Source of the DNA: Candidatus Zhuqueibacterota bacterium
Lineage (GTDB): Bacteria > Zhuqueibacterota > Zhuqueibacteria > Residuimicrobiales > Krinioviventaceae
Direction of reading: 5' to 3'
Assembly: GCA_016928775.1 (NCBI GenBank)
Contig: JAFGKD010000079.1
Location: forward strand, 1-54,168
DNA length: 54,168 nt
This document shows positions 43,501 through 51,586 of this stretch, piece after piece. Both the position numbers and the translations under genes were made by a program. The notes beneath the pieces are model-generated. The model worked only from the letters and a program-made list of their open reading frames with translations. It did no database searches and was not told the origin of the DNA. Within the stretch, counting starts at the first letter, position 1; each line of letters starts with the position of its first letter.

Positions 43501-43951
43501 GCCTCTTTTTACCTTATATTGTACAATTCATCTATTTCCACATTTTTGTGCAAAATGATTTTAAAAGATACAATTCTGAAGGAAATAATCAATAAAAAAA
43601 GTTTATAGTCGTAGAAACAATAAGTGGCCAGAAACATCGTATCCAAAACTTTGCCCAAAAAAGCACAATATTGCGGATCTATAGTACAGCGCGGCCTTTA
43701 GCCGCAACCAAAAAATAATAAAACCATCGAGCTGTGAACCATCGGGGAAAAGTAAAAACAGACTTTTGATTTCACATCTTTTTTGATTCTTGCTCAAAAC
43801 CGCCGAAACTGTGTGCGACAATCAAAATAAATGCAATTCTGTAGATATTGAATATGCTTGCTACATATTTGTTTGAAATAAAAGTTGTCACAAAAACTCA
43901 AACAGCTCTCAACTCTATATTTTACAATCTTTAAAAAGTTTACATAGTTGC
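43501..43951 (+). other. Regulatory space between activator and glnK operon
   Basis: About 450 bp without a supported gene (a 72-residue minus-strand frame at 43603-43821 has no good features). TGTAG (43840-43844) and CTACA (43861-43865) form a spaced inverted repeat about 90-110 bp upstream of the -24/-12 promoter, a normal distance for an enhancer site. No second copy was found, so this is only a candidate. Confidence 0.4.
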
Positions 43952-43967
43952 TGGCATTGCGCTTGCT
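43952..43967 (+). promoter_or_regulatory. Sigma54 (-24/-12) promoter of glnK-amtB
   Basis: TGGCATTGCGCTTGCT has GG (43953-43954) and GC (43965-43966) with exactly 10 nt between them, matching the consensus TGGCAC-N5-TTGC closely. Start of transcription would be near 43977, leaving a 60-nt leader before glnK. Together with the divergent AAA+ activator this points to nitrogen-regulated expression. Confidence 0.85.
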
Positions 43968-44038
43968 TGGACGATTTCATATTCCCTCAGAATAAAAATC
44001 AGCAAAAAGCAAACGGATCAAAAAAAGGAGTAAATGGC

Positions 44039-44380
44039 ATGAAGTTAGTAATCGCGTACATTCAGCCAGAGCGGCTGAATGCGGTGAAACAGGCGTTGTA
44101 CGAGCGCGAGGTTTTCAAAATGTCGGTGACAAATGCCTTGGGGTGCGGTCAGCAAAAAGGCTATCATGAAACCTACCGTGGCGCAGCCATCGAGGTCAAC
44201 CTGCTGAAAAAAGTACGGCTTGAAATCGCCGTAAACGACGATTTCGTCGAACCGACCATTGAAGGCATCATAGCGGGTGCACGAACAGGCAAAATAGGTG
44301 ACGGTAAAATTTTTATACACGAGTTGTCCGAGTGTATCCGTATCCGAACGGGCGAAACTGGCAGCGTCGCTATTGGTTAA
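44039..44380 (+). CDS. glnK: PII nitrogen-regulatory protein without Tyr51
   Basis: A 113-residue PII protein that senses ATP/ADP and 2-oxoglutarate and plugs the ammonium channel encoded next. PII signatures: [13 protein letters not shown] at the start, [12 protein letters not shown] before the T-loop, and [19 protein letters not shown] toward the C-terminus. The T-loop residue usually uridylylated, Tyr51, is Ile here (RGAAIEV), as in Bacteroidetes-type PII, so GlnD-type modification is excluded at that site. AAGGAG precedes ATG 44039; the frame is open to 43967, but that lies in the sigma54 promoter. It starts the operon glnK-amtB-porin. The name glnK is given for context with amtB. Confidence 0.92.
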   Translation: MKLVIAYIQPERLNAVKQALYEREVFKMSVTNALGCGQQKGYHETYRGAAIEVNLLKKVRLEIAVNDDFVEPTIEGIIAGARTGKIGDGKIFIHELSECIRIRTGETGSVAIG

Positions 44381-44413
44381 TCTGGAGAAAATTAAAGTAA
44401 AGGAGAAGTTTTG

Positions 44414-45754
44414 ATGACAAGATATAAAATTGCCCTACGACTTGGTCTGGTTCTTGGCGTACTTTTATTAGCCGGCGCTGCTATAGCACAAGAGTCGGAA
44501 ACCGCCGCCGCACTGAAAACGCTGCAAAACAATATTAATATTGTATGGACTGCAGTTGCCGCTTTTCTTGTTTTCTTTATGCAAGCCGGATTTGCCATGG
44601 TGGAGAGCGGTTTCACCCGTGCAAAGAACACCGTCAATATTATGATGAAAAACCTCATGGACTTTTCCATAGGTACGGTCTCGTTCTTTTTGATTGGTTT
44701 TGGCTTGATGTTTGGCGAAAGCAATGGTCTTTTTGGCACGACTCACTTTTTTATGTTGGGAACAGATGTTCAAGGCGACAATTGGAACTGGACATTTCTT
44801 ATTTTTCAAACCGTATTTGCCGGCACCGCGGCGACAATCGTCTCCGGCGCGATGGCAGAACGGACAAAATTCACCGGTTACCTGACCTATAGCGTGTTCA
44901 TCTGTGCCTTCATTTATCCGGTTTTCGGCTCGTGGGCATGGGGTGGTTTATTAGATGGCGGTGGCTGGCTTGAGAATTTGGGTTTTCAGGATTTTGCCGG
45001 TTCAACGGTGGTTCACTCCATTGGCGGCTGGCTGGCGTTAGCCGGCGCGATCCTCCTTGGTCCGCGCCTCGGCAAATACGGTCGAGACGGCAAGCCACGC
45101 GCTATTCAAGGCCATAATATCGCATTAGCGGCCCTGGGCGTTTTTATCCTGTGGTTCGGCTGGTTCGGCTTTAATCCGGGATCTACAACGGTCGGTAATG
45201 GTGAGATCGGTCGTGTCGCTGTGACGACAAATCTGGCTGCGGCGGCCGGCGCCATCGCCGCGATGATCACCGCCTGGATAGCCCTGAAAAAACCCGACGG
45301 CTCCATGGCCCTGAACGGCACATTGGCCGGCCTGGTCGCGATCACTGCACCGTGCTATACCGTCTCGCCAATCGGCGCGCTGATCATCGGTCTGATTGCC
45401 GGCGTGCTGGTCGTATTCAGCGTTCTGTTTATCGACCGCATTCTCAAAGTGGATGATCCGGTCGGCGCCGTCAGTGTGCACGGCGTCTGCGGTGCTTTTG
45501 GAACGTTGTCCGTGGGTTTGTTTAATGTCGATGGTGGACTGTTCTATGGTGGCGGTTTCAAACTCCTCGGCATCCAGACCATTGGTGTCCTCACTGCATT
45601 TGCCTGGGCATTCGGACTTGGATTGCTGCTGTTTTTCGGAATCAAAAAGACCGTGGGACTGCGAGTCTCTGAAGAGGAAGAACTGCAAGGACTGGATATC
45701 GGCGAACATGGCATGGAAGCATACAGCGGCTTTCAAATCTTTATGAATACATGA
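44414..45754 (+). CDS. amtB: Ammonium transporter AmtB
   Basis: A 447-residue Amt/MEP/Rh channel for ammonium in the inner membrane. It has an N-terminal signal-like segment (LGLVLGVLLLAGAAIAQE) followed by eleven transmembrane helices. Conserved signatures include NIMMKNLMDF, AGTAATIVSGAMAERTKF, the Asp in FQDFAGSTVVHSIGG, and the twin histidines (GHNIALAALG, and DDPVGAVSVHGVCGAFGT). It starts 33 nt after the PII gene; ATG 44414 follows AAGGAGA, with a TTG one codon earlier. PII and AmtB adjacency is conserved across bacteria. A TorF-like outer-membrane protein follows in 27 nt. Confidence 0.95.
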   Translation: MTRYKIALRLGLVLGVLLLAGAAIAQESETAAALKTLQNNINIVWTAVAAFLVFFMQAGFAMVESGFTRAKNTVNIMMKNLMDFSIGTVSFFLIGFGLMFGESNGLFGTTHFFMLGTDVQGDNWNWTFLIFQTVFAGTAATIVSGAMAERTKFTGYLTYSVFICAFIYPVFGSWAWGGLLDGGGWLENLGFQDFAGSTVVHSIGGWLALAGAILLGPRLGKYGRDGKPRAIQGHNIALAALGVFILWFGWFGFNPGSTTVGNGEIGRVAVTTNLAAAAGAIAAMITAWIALKKPDGSMALNGTLAGLVAITAPCYTVSPIGALIIGLIAGVLVVFSVLFIDRILKVDDPVGAVSVHGVCGAFGTLSVGLFNVDGGLFYGGGFKLLGIQTIGVLTAFAWAFGLGLLLFFGIKKTVGLRVSEEEELQGLDIGEHGMEAYSGFQIFMNT

Positions 45755-45781
45755 TATTTACATCATCCGGAGGATAATACA

Positions 45782-46438
45782 ATGAATAAAGTTGCAACCA
45801 GTTTGTTGATCCTGTTGACTTTTGTTGTGCACATGCAAGCTGCCGAGTTGAGCTTTTCAGGTGATGCGACATTGACGTCAACGTATGTGTGGCGAGGTGT
45901 GACACAATTTAACGGTGCAGCAATGCAGGGTACCGGCGAAATCAGCTATGGCATACTGTCTATGGGTTACTGGATTTCGACCATGCAAGGCGATTACGAT
46001 TACGCTGTCGAAACGGATCCATATATCGGAGTGAGTTTGCCGACCGGACCAGTGGAAACATCAATTGGCGGGACAATCTACAGCTACGACTTTTTCGAAC
46101 ATGCCGGTGCCACGGTCTATGAAATGTTTGTTTCTGCGGGTTATGGACCGTTAGGCTTGAGCTTTTTTTACACGCCGACTCAGGAAGAACCGGGGATTGA
46201 CGATGCGCTTTACTGGACCGAGCTTTCTGCCGGCGTCGCCGTGTTGGGCGCGGATGTGAGTGCCACACTCAGCTTTGGCAACTATTCGGCTGTGAGCAAA
46301 CAAGATGCGGCAACCAACCTTCTTCTGAGTGCTGGCAAGTCGGTGACTGAAGCCATTTCGGTGAGCTGGAACTGGAACATCGCGCTATCAGAAGGTCCAA
46401 ATAATGCCTTTTTTATGATAGCATCATACGGCTTTTAG
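45782..46438 (+). CDS. TorF/Gcw_chp-family putative porin
   Basis: A 218-residue outer-membrane beta-barrel protein with a signal peptide (MNKVATSLLILLTFVVHMQAA). The mature start SFSGDATLTSTYVWRGVTQF fits the TorF/Gcw_chp porin family; the rest has alternating strands that end IASYGF. It is 27 nt after amtB with GGAGG before its ATG, so it belongs to the sigma54 operon. The linkage suggests a role in letting ammonium, or a nitrogen-rich solute, across the outer membrane. Porin function is inferred from the family; specificity is not known. Confidence 0.8.
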   Translation: MNKVATSLLILLTFVVHMQAAELSFSGDATLTSTYVWRGVTQFNGAAMQGTGEISYGILSMGYWISTMQGDYDYAVETDPYIGVSLPTGPVETSIGGTIYSYDFFEHAGATVYEMFVSAGYGPLGLSFFYTPTQEEPGIDDALYWTELSAGVAVLGADVSATLSFGNYSAVSKQDAATNLLLSAGKSVTEAISVSWNWNIALSEGPNNAFFMIASYGF

Positions 46439-46517
46439 AGCCTGATAATTATAGATGGTGCTTTCCTTCAGTTGTCAAACTGTTTTCTTTGTGTCATCAT
46501 GCTATAAGCAAAAATTA

Positions 46518-46600
46518 AAACCGCCGAGTTCGCAGGCGTCCGCGGAGAAAAAGTAATATATCTTTTGTACCTCGGCGTTTCTCCGCGACCTCAGCGGTTT
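46518..46600. repeat. Palindromic intergenic repeat element
   Basis: Left arm AAACCGCCGAG...CGCGGAGAAA (46518-46550) and right arm TTTCTCCGCG...CTCAGCGGTTT (46581-46600, with further pairing to 46571) form a long imperfect hairpin. Its arms use CGGAG/CGCAG units as in the CGCAGAG-type repeats dispersed in FCB and other genomes. It sits 80 bp past the porin gene in a 366-bp gap (46439-46804), and may act as terminator for the glnK operon. Only one copy is visible here. Confidence 0.6.
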
Positions 46601-46668
46601 ATGAAGTTTTGTCACTCGTGCTCAAACCATCTCTTGGAAAAGCGCACTGTTGCGACTATAAATCCTGA

Positions 46669-46791
46669 CAGCAGGATAACTTTGACCTGAATTCCAAGTC
46701 GTCGTATCAGTGGCTGATGCTTAACGCACCGTTCAAAGAAGTTATGGCAAAATCGCTCAAGAATTATTACATTCCAGCAGGGTCAAATTAA
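46669..46791 (+). pseudogene. Possible C-terminal fragment of a lost gene
   Basis: One frame of 40 codons, from just after a TGA (46666-46668) to TAA (46789-46791), reads like real protein: NSKSSYQWLMLNAPFKE, then VMAKSLKNYYIPAGSN. It has no start signal of its own and no ribosome site. I cannot name the family. It lies directly before the GH97 ribosome site, so it may be the residue of a gene that once preceded GH97, or chance. Confidence 0.25.
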
Positions 46792-46804
46792 ATCGGAGGC
46801 TCTC

Positions 46805-48760
46805 ATGAAAAAGCTTTTTGTTATTCTTGCAGCAATTTTTCTGTTCACATGCCAGTCGGTGCAAACACCTCTGACTGTAAGCTCACCGGATGGCACTGTG
46901 CAGGTTGTTTTTAATTTGAGCGAAGGTGGCGTGGCACACTATTCGGTGTTGTACAAGGATCAGGTCATTCTCAGCGAATCACCTTTGGCGCTCGAGTTCG
47001 AACAGAGCGGCGAATGGGGTTCAAATCTGGTGGCCAAAGTTGAACAACATCGTTCGATCGATGAAGAGTATGAGCTGATTGTCGGCAAGACAAAACATGC
47101 GGTGAATCGATGCAACGAGATGCTGGTGAAATTGGCCGAGACAAATGGCGCGGGAAGACAAGTGCATCTCGTTTTTCGAGCTTATGATGATGGTGCGGCA
47201 TTCCGTTACGTCTTTCCACAGCAACGGGCGCTGAAAGATTTTGCCATCATAGCTGAAAAAACCGAATTTCGTTTTCCGCAAAATCATGCGTGCTGGGCGA
47301 TGCCTTTGGGACGATTCACATCCAATTATGAGAAGGAGTTCGAACGCACCAGTATCGACGATATAGCCCCGGACGCCATCGTTGGTTTGCCCTTAACCAT
47401 TGAAATCGAAAACGGCCCGGTCCTGTGCCTCACCGAGGCGAATTTGACCGACTATGCCGGCATGTATCTTAATGGTGCCGAGCAGGACAACGCGCTCGTC
47501 GCCGCGTTGTCACCCTGGCCGGGTGAGGATGTATGCGTCAAGGCGAGCACACCGTTTGTTTCACCCTGGCGTGTACTCATGATCGGTGATACAGCGGGGG
47601 ACCTGATCGAGTCCAACATTATCCTCAATCTCAATGAGCCGCTCGCGATAGAGAATCTTTCATGGATCAAAGCCGGCAAGGTCGCATGGGATTGGTGGTC
47701 TGGGCAGGTTGTGGATGACCCGGCCATTACCAGCGGTATGAATAACGAGACCATGCAGCACTATATCGATTTTGCCGCTGAAAACGGCCTCGAGTATATG
47801 CTCATTGATGCCGGATGGTATGGCTCACATCGGGATCGAGAAGCTGATATCACGCAAACGATCCCGGAAATTGATATGCCCGGATTGGTCACGTATGCAA
47901 ACGACAAAGGTGTTGACATTCTCATCTGGCTGAACTGGCGTGCCGTGGCAAAGCAGATGGATGAAGCATTTGTCCTTTATGAGCAATGGGGTGTCAAGGG
48001 GGTAAAAATCGATTATATGGATCGCGATGACCAGGAGATGATCAACTTTTACCATAAAGCCATAAAAAAAGCGGCGGAACATCATCTCACTGTTGATTTT
48101 CACGGGGCATACAAGCCCACGGGCATTCGACGTACCTGGCCAAACTTAATGACGCGGGAAGGTATTCTCGGCCTCGAATATCTGAAATGGAGCGACCGCG
48201 CCACCCCGGAACACAATGTTACGATTCCATTCACCCGCATGGTGGCCGGACCAATGGATTATACCCCCGGAGGATTCCGCAACGTCACTCCGGCTGAATT
48301 CCAGTCCCAGGGAAAAAATCCGATGGTCCCGACAACACGATGCCATCAATTGGCCATGTATGTTGTGTTCGAAAGTCCATTACAAATGCTGAGTGATGCA
48401 CCTGCGAACTATCGAGGCCAGGATGGACTGGACTTTTTGCGGCTAGTGCCCGCGACCTGGGAGAACACCCGGGTGCTCACCGGCAAAATCGGTGATTATG
48501 TGGCGATTGCACGCCAATCCGGCGATCAATGGTTCATCGGTGCCATGACGGACGCGGACGCTCGCACCCTCGAGTTGCCGCTGGATTTTCTCGGAGAGGG
48601 CGAATATAAAGTGACCATGTGGTCCGACGGACCCGGCGCCGATCGCGTCCCAACGCGCGTGACGCGAGCACAAGCCAATGTCACAGGGCAGGATGTTGTT
48701 TTGCAAGCGGTCATGGCGCCCGGTGGTGGATTTGTAGCGGTTGTGAAAGCAGTGAAGTGA
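46805..48760 (+). CDS. Lipoprotein GH97 glycoside hydrolase
   Basis: A 651-residue alpha-glucosidase/alpha-galactosidase-type enzyme of family GH97, as in the Sus system. Signal sequence with lipobox (IFLFTCQS), then an N-terminal beta-sandwich (about 25-265), a TIM barrel (about 270-540), and a C-terminal beta domain. Core motifs: WDWWSGQVV, YMLIDAGWYG, ILIWLNWRAV, WGVKGVKIDYMDRDDQ, and TVDFHGAYKPTGIRRTWPN. The Asp in VKIDYMD takes the place of the nucleophile of the retaining subgroup (alpha-galactosidase-like) rather than the inverting SusB type. ATG 46805 has GGAGG upstream. No susC/susD pair is near. Confidence 0.88.
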   Translation: MKKLFVILAAIFLFTCQSVQTPLTVSSPDGTVQVVFNLSEGGVAHYSVLYKDQVILSESPLALEFEQSGEWGSNLVAKVEQHRSIDEEYELIVGKTKHAVNRCNEMLVKLAETNGAGRQVHLVFRAYDDGAAFRYVFPQQRALKDFAIIAEKTEFRFPQNHACWAMPLGRFTSNYEKEFERTSIDDIAPDAIVGLPLTIEIENGPVLCLTEANLTDYAGMYLNGAEQDNALVAALSPWPGEDVCVKASTPFVSPWRVLMIGDTAGDLIESNIILNLNEPLAIENLSWIKAGKVAWDWWSGQVVDDPAITSGMNNETMQHYIDFAAENGLEYMLIDAGWYGSHRDREADITQTIPEIDMPGLVTYANDKGVDILIWLNWRAVAKQMDEAFVLYEQWGVKGVKIDYMDRDDQEMINFYHKAIKKAAEHHLTVDFHGAYKPTGIRRTWPNLMTREGILGLEYLKWSDRATPEHNVTIPFTRMVAGPMDYTPGGFRNVTPAEFQSQGKNPMVPTTRCHQLAMYVVFESPLQMLSDAPANYRGQDGLDFLRLVPATWENTRVLTGKIGDYVAIARQSGDQWFIGAMTDADARTLELPLDFLGEGEYKVTMWSDGPGADRVPTRVTRAQANVTGQDVVLQAVMAPGGGFVAVVKAVK

Positions 48761-48840
48761 CAAGATAAGGCCAAGTCTAAGGCAAAGGCTAAGAATGAAA
48801 TACGACGACCTTCTTTTTCTTCCGCCTTAACCTTGTTTTT
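48761..48840 (+). repeat. AAGG-type low-complexity intergenic element
   Basis: AAGGCCAAG, CTAAGGCAAAGG and CTAAG run on, and CCGCCTTAACCTTG follows as a partial complement about 50 bases later. Such AAGG/CCTT-rich stretches are dispersed in FCB genomes; here it lies between GH97 and the radical SAM gene. Confidence 0.35.
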
Positions 48841-48859
48841 ACTACCGATCTTACTCAAT

Positions 48860-49723
48860 ATGATTGCTTTTGAGGCGTACAAAAATTGCTCCCTCTGCCC
48901 GCGACAATGCGGTATTGATCGAACAGCGGGGCATACCGGTATATGCGGTGAGACCGCTGATCTGCGCATTGCATCTATTGGTCCGCACTTTGGCGAAGAA
49001 CCGCCGATCAGCGGCAGACAGGGCTCCGGCACAGTCTTTTTCAGCGGCTGCTCCTTGCGCTGCCGGTTTTGTCAAAATTACGACATATCGCATTGTCATA
49101 TGGGTCAGGTCATGAGCATTGATCGCATCGCTGATTTTCTATTTGCGCTCTGGAAAAATCAAAAGGTGCATAATATCAATTTTGTCACGCCGGACCATTT
49201 TCTGCCGCATACGCTTTTATTAACAGAGCAATTGCGAGAAAAAGGTGTCTCCATTCCTGTTCTTTATAACACCTCGGGATATATGAAAGTAGAGGTGCTT
49301 GTTGACTTGCAGGATCATGCGGATATCTATATGCCGGATTTCAAATTTGCCGATCCGGATTTGGCGAAACGGCAAGCGAATGCGCCGGATTATCCGCACA
49401 TAGCGCTTGCGGCCATTCAGGAAATGGTCAGACAAAAGGATTTCCTGGATGTCAATTTGAACGAGCGCGTAGCGGCGCAGCATGGCGTGTTCGTTCGACA
49501 CCTGGTTCTGCCGGGCTATATTGACAATTCTATCCAGGCACTCGATTTACTGGTTAGAACCTTTGGGCAGGAGCTGCCCGTCAACATCATGTCGCAATTT
49601 TGGCCGGCTCGTCAACAAAAGGATCAACGCCTGAACCGTCGCCTTTATGACCACGAATATGCCGAGGTGCTCTCTCACGCTGAAGCATTAGGTTTCCAAA
49701 ATCTTTTGCTGCAACCACTTTAA
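48860..49723 (+). CDS. Radical SAM protein, PflX-like (COG1313 type)
   Basis: A 287-residue radical SAM protein. The N-terminus has a cysteine-rich NCSLCPRQCGIDR...GICGE segment characteristic of the PflX group, then the radical SAM cluster motif CSLRCRFCQ (CxxxCxxC) near residue 72. The rest is a partial TIM barrel with YMPDFKF and PVNIMSQFWPA. PflX proteins are related to pyruvate-formate-lyase activase; their substrate is unknown. No formate-lyase-like gene is near. ATG 48860 matches the family start (MIAFEAYKNCSLC); no clear ribosome site is seen. The acyltransferase remnant begins 4 nt after it. Confidence 0.86.
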   Translation: MIAFEAYKNCSLCPRQCGIDRTAGHTGICGETADLRIASIGPHFGEEPPISGRQGSGTVFFSGCSLRCRFCQNYDISHCHMGQVMSIDRIADFLFALWKNQKVHNINFVTPDHFLPHTLLLTEQLREKGVSIPVLYNTSGYMKVEVLVDLQDHADIYMPDFKFADPDLAKRQANAPDYPHIALAAIQEMVRQKDFLDVNLNERVAAQHGVFVRHLVLPGYIDNSIQALDLLVRTFGQELPVNIMSQFWPARQQKDQRLNRRLYDHEYAEVLSHAEALGFQNLLLQPL

Positions 49724-49727
49724 AATT

Positions 49728-50259
49728 ATGAAAAAAACAAGACGATCATCATATTACAAAGTACCTTTGACACCATTCCGCAAGCTCATAATTGATGGTC
49801 TGGACGTGGCGCTGAAAAAGCATTACATGAAAGGATTTATCGAGCTTGACGTGACGGATGCTCGCCGCTCCATTCGCACCTATCGACGCCGCAGGCAATG
49901 TCGGCTCTCGTTTCTGGCCTTTTTTATATCGTGCCTGACACGTTCTCTCTCGGAAAACAGGTCGCTCAATGCCGGTCTCAAAAAGAACAACATCATCATC
50001 TTTGACGATATAGATGTATCCGTTGCTGTAGAGATGGATTTGCACGGCGAGAAGGTCCCGCGACTGATTGTCATTCGCCGTGCGCAAAACAAATCCGTGC
50101 AGGAAATTCATGACGAGATTGAAAAAGCGCGTAAACTTGAAGCTCAGGGAGATTCTGCACGTGACGCTTTTATTTGATCATGACATTGTCGATGGTGCAC
50201 CGGCGGCACGATTTACGGAACGCTTGCGTACGCTTGTCGAAAAGGGATTGGACAAATGA
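49728..50259 (+). pseudogene. Broken 2-oxoacid dehydrogenase E2-like acyltransferase
   Basis: The first frame (49728-50177) reads as the N-terminal half of the E2-like family: PLTPFRKLIIDGLDVALKKH, FIELDVTDARRSIR, LSFLAFFISCL, and FDDIDVSVAVEMD, ending EIHDEIEKARKLEA. A +1 frame then carries the end of the same family: REILHVTLLFDHDIVDGAPAARF, with catalytic His in FDHDIVDG, to TGA at 50257-50259. Intact members have about 80 residues between these parts, so roughly 240 nt were lost near 50140-50160 and the frame changed. The catalytic domain cannot be made whole. It follows the radical SAM gene by 4 nt and converges on cdsA. Confidence 0.8.
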
Positions 50260-50288
50260 AAGGCTAAAGCACGCATTCTCGCCAGATT

Positions 50289-51113
50289 TCAAAAGGCAAC
50301 ATAAATCAGGTATAAATACATCATCGGACCGGAAATCATCAAGCTATCGAATCGATCCATCATGCCGCCATGGCCGGGAATGAGATGTGACGTATCTTTG
50401 ACATTCGCATCCCGTTTCAGCATGGACTCAAACAAATCGCCGTATTGGCCAAAACTTCCTATTATAGCACCAATCGCCATACAATCAAGAGAAGAGAGAT
50501 GATCAATAAACAACATATGAAAGGCATATGCTGCTAAAATCGCACATAAAAACCCGGCGATAGTTCCTTCCAGAGATTTATTCGGGCTGATACGCGGTAT
50601 CAGTTTATGACGCCCAAAATAAGATCCTAAAACATACGCAGCGGTGTCACAAACCCACGTCACAACAATCAGCATGACAAGCCATTCACCGGCTTCAGCG
50701 TATTCGAAATCGTATATTAATGGTAGTTCACGGATCAATAATAAACTGCCGAAGAGCAGGCTAAAATAAAAAGCGCCGAATAACGTAGCAGAAGAATTCA
50801 ATAGAGGAGAGCCTTTTTTACGATAGAGCTCGACAAACAAGGTGAGAATCGTACCGCCAAGCACAACAGGGATCAACGCCGCTTTGCTGCAAAACAACGC
50901 CAGCACGGCACCTGTGATCATGATCTCACCGGCGAACAATTGCGGGAAAGCATTTTTTTTGTATGCGAGGTGGACGAACTCCCAGTATGACACCGTTGAA
51001 ACGATCAGAACGAGTGCAAAGAGAAAATAACCACCTTTCCAGGTTAGAAAAAGGACTAATGGGCCGAGGGCAAGAGCGACGGCAGTGCGAATGGCAAAAG
51101 ATTTAAAATTCAA
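50289..51113 (-). CDS. cdsA: Phosphatidate cytidylyltransferase
   Basis: Makes CDP-diacylglycerol from CTP and phosphatidate, the entry point to phosphatidylglycerol and phosphatidylethanolamine. 274 residues with about eight transmembrane helices and the CdsA signature near the C-terminus: CDTAAYVLGSYFGRHKL, SPNKSLEGTIAG, GDLFESMLKRDANVKD, and PGHGGMMDRFDS. The start is TTG 51113, whose bases overlap the TGA of the rlpA-like gene (TTGA), indicating translational coupling. The surrounding genes (rlpA-like, pyrD, pyrK) run in one direction, so this is probably the last gene of an operon. Confidence 0.95.
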   Translation of the reverse strand: MNFKSFAIRTAVALALGPLVLFLTWKGGYFLFALVLIVSTVSYWEFVHLAYKKNAFPQLFAGEIMITGAVLALFCSKAALIPVVLGGTILTLFVELYRKKGSPLLNSSATLFGAFYFSLLFGSLLLIRELPLIYDFEYAEAGEWLVMLIVVTWVCDTAAYVLGSYFGRHKLIPRISPNKSLEGTIAGFLCAILAAYAFHMLFIDHLSSLDCMAIGAIIGSFGQYGDLFESMLKRDANVKDTSHLIPGHGGMMDRFDSLMISGPMMYLYLIYVAF

Positions 51114-51571
51114 AGCGCCTCCGGATCGACTGTTCCATCCCCCAAACTGATGACATTCACTCTGACTTTTGTTGTTCCATCTTTGATGAATCCCAGTTGC
51201 TTGGCGGCTTCAAAGGAGACATCAATGATGCGGCCCTTGACAAAAGGTCCGACGTCAATAATCGTCACATCAACGCTCTTGTTGTTATTCAAATTTGTAA
51301 CCTTGACTCGGCTGCCAAAGGGCAGATGGGGATGCGCTGCAACAAGCTGCCGGATATTAAACCGAATACCGCTTGCAGCTTTTTTGTTTTGCATTTCATC
51401 CGCCATAAAGGAGGCCATTCCCTCCTCTTCATATTTGATGTCGTTTTGTTGCTGATAAGGTTTTTCACGATAGGGTTCGTCGCCTGGCGCCGGCGCGTCC
51501 GTATACATGACGCACTGCTGTGTTAAAAGCACAACAGCGAATACATTTGATAAAAGATATTTCGCCTTCAC
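51110..51571 (-). CDS. RlpA-like double-psi barrel protein
   Basis: A 153-residue exported protein with an N-terminal signal (hydrophobic to about residue 20, QQC possible lipidation site), a short Pro/Gln linker, and a C-terminal RlpA/expansin-like barrel (about 50-145). Family marks: GMASFMAD, AAHPHLPFG, and VGPFVKGRIIDVS. RlpA enzymes cleave naked glycan strands at the septum. The catalytic Glu of TASGE-x-Y is Ile-Arg here (AASGIRF), and NDRGPF is IDVGPF, so activity is doubtful while His and Asp remain. Overlaps cdsA by 4 nt and begins 15 nt after pyrD's stop. Confidence 0.82.
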   Translation of the reverse strand: MKAKYLLSNVFAVVLLTQQCVMYTDAPAPGDEPYREKPYQQQNDIKYEEEGMASFMADEMQNKKAASGIRFNIRQLVAAHPHLPFGSRVKVTNLNNNKSVDVTIIDVGPFVKGRIIDVSFEAAKQLGFIKDGTTKVRVNVISLGDGTVDPEAL

Positions 51572-51586
51572 TGGATCATCTCCACA

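Noticed and set aside
43603..43821. 72-codon minus-strand frame in the nitrogen-locus gap
   Set aside because: No ribosome site, no recognisable domain; AT-rich space makes such frames likely by chance.
45125..45736. 203-codon minus-strand frame
   Set aside because: Opposite amtB; charged mirror of hydrophobic helices.
48860..49723. Reading the radical SAM gene as AmrS, completing the AmmeMemoRadiSam trio with amrB
   Set aside because: The N-terminal cysteine segment and overall layout match the PflX group, and it is 40 kb from amrB.
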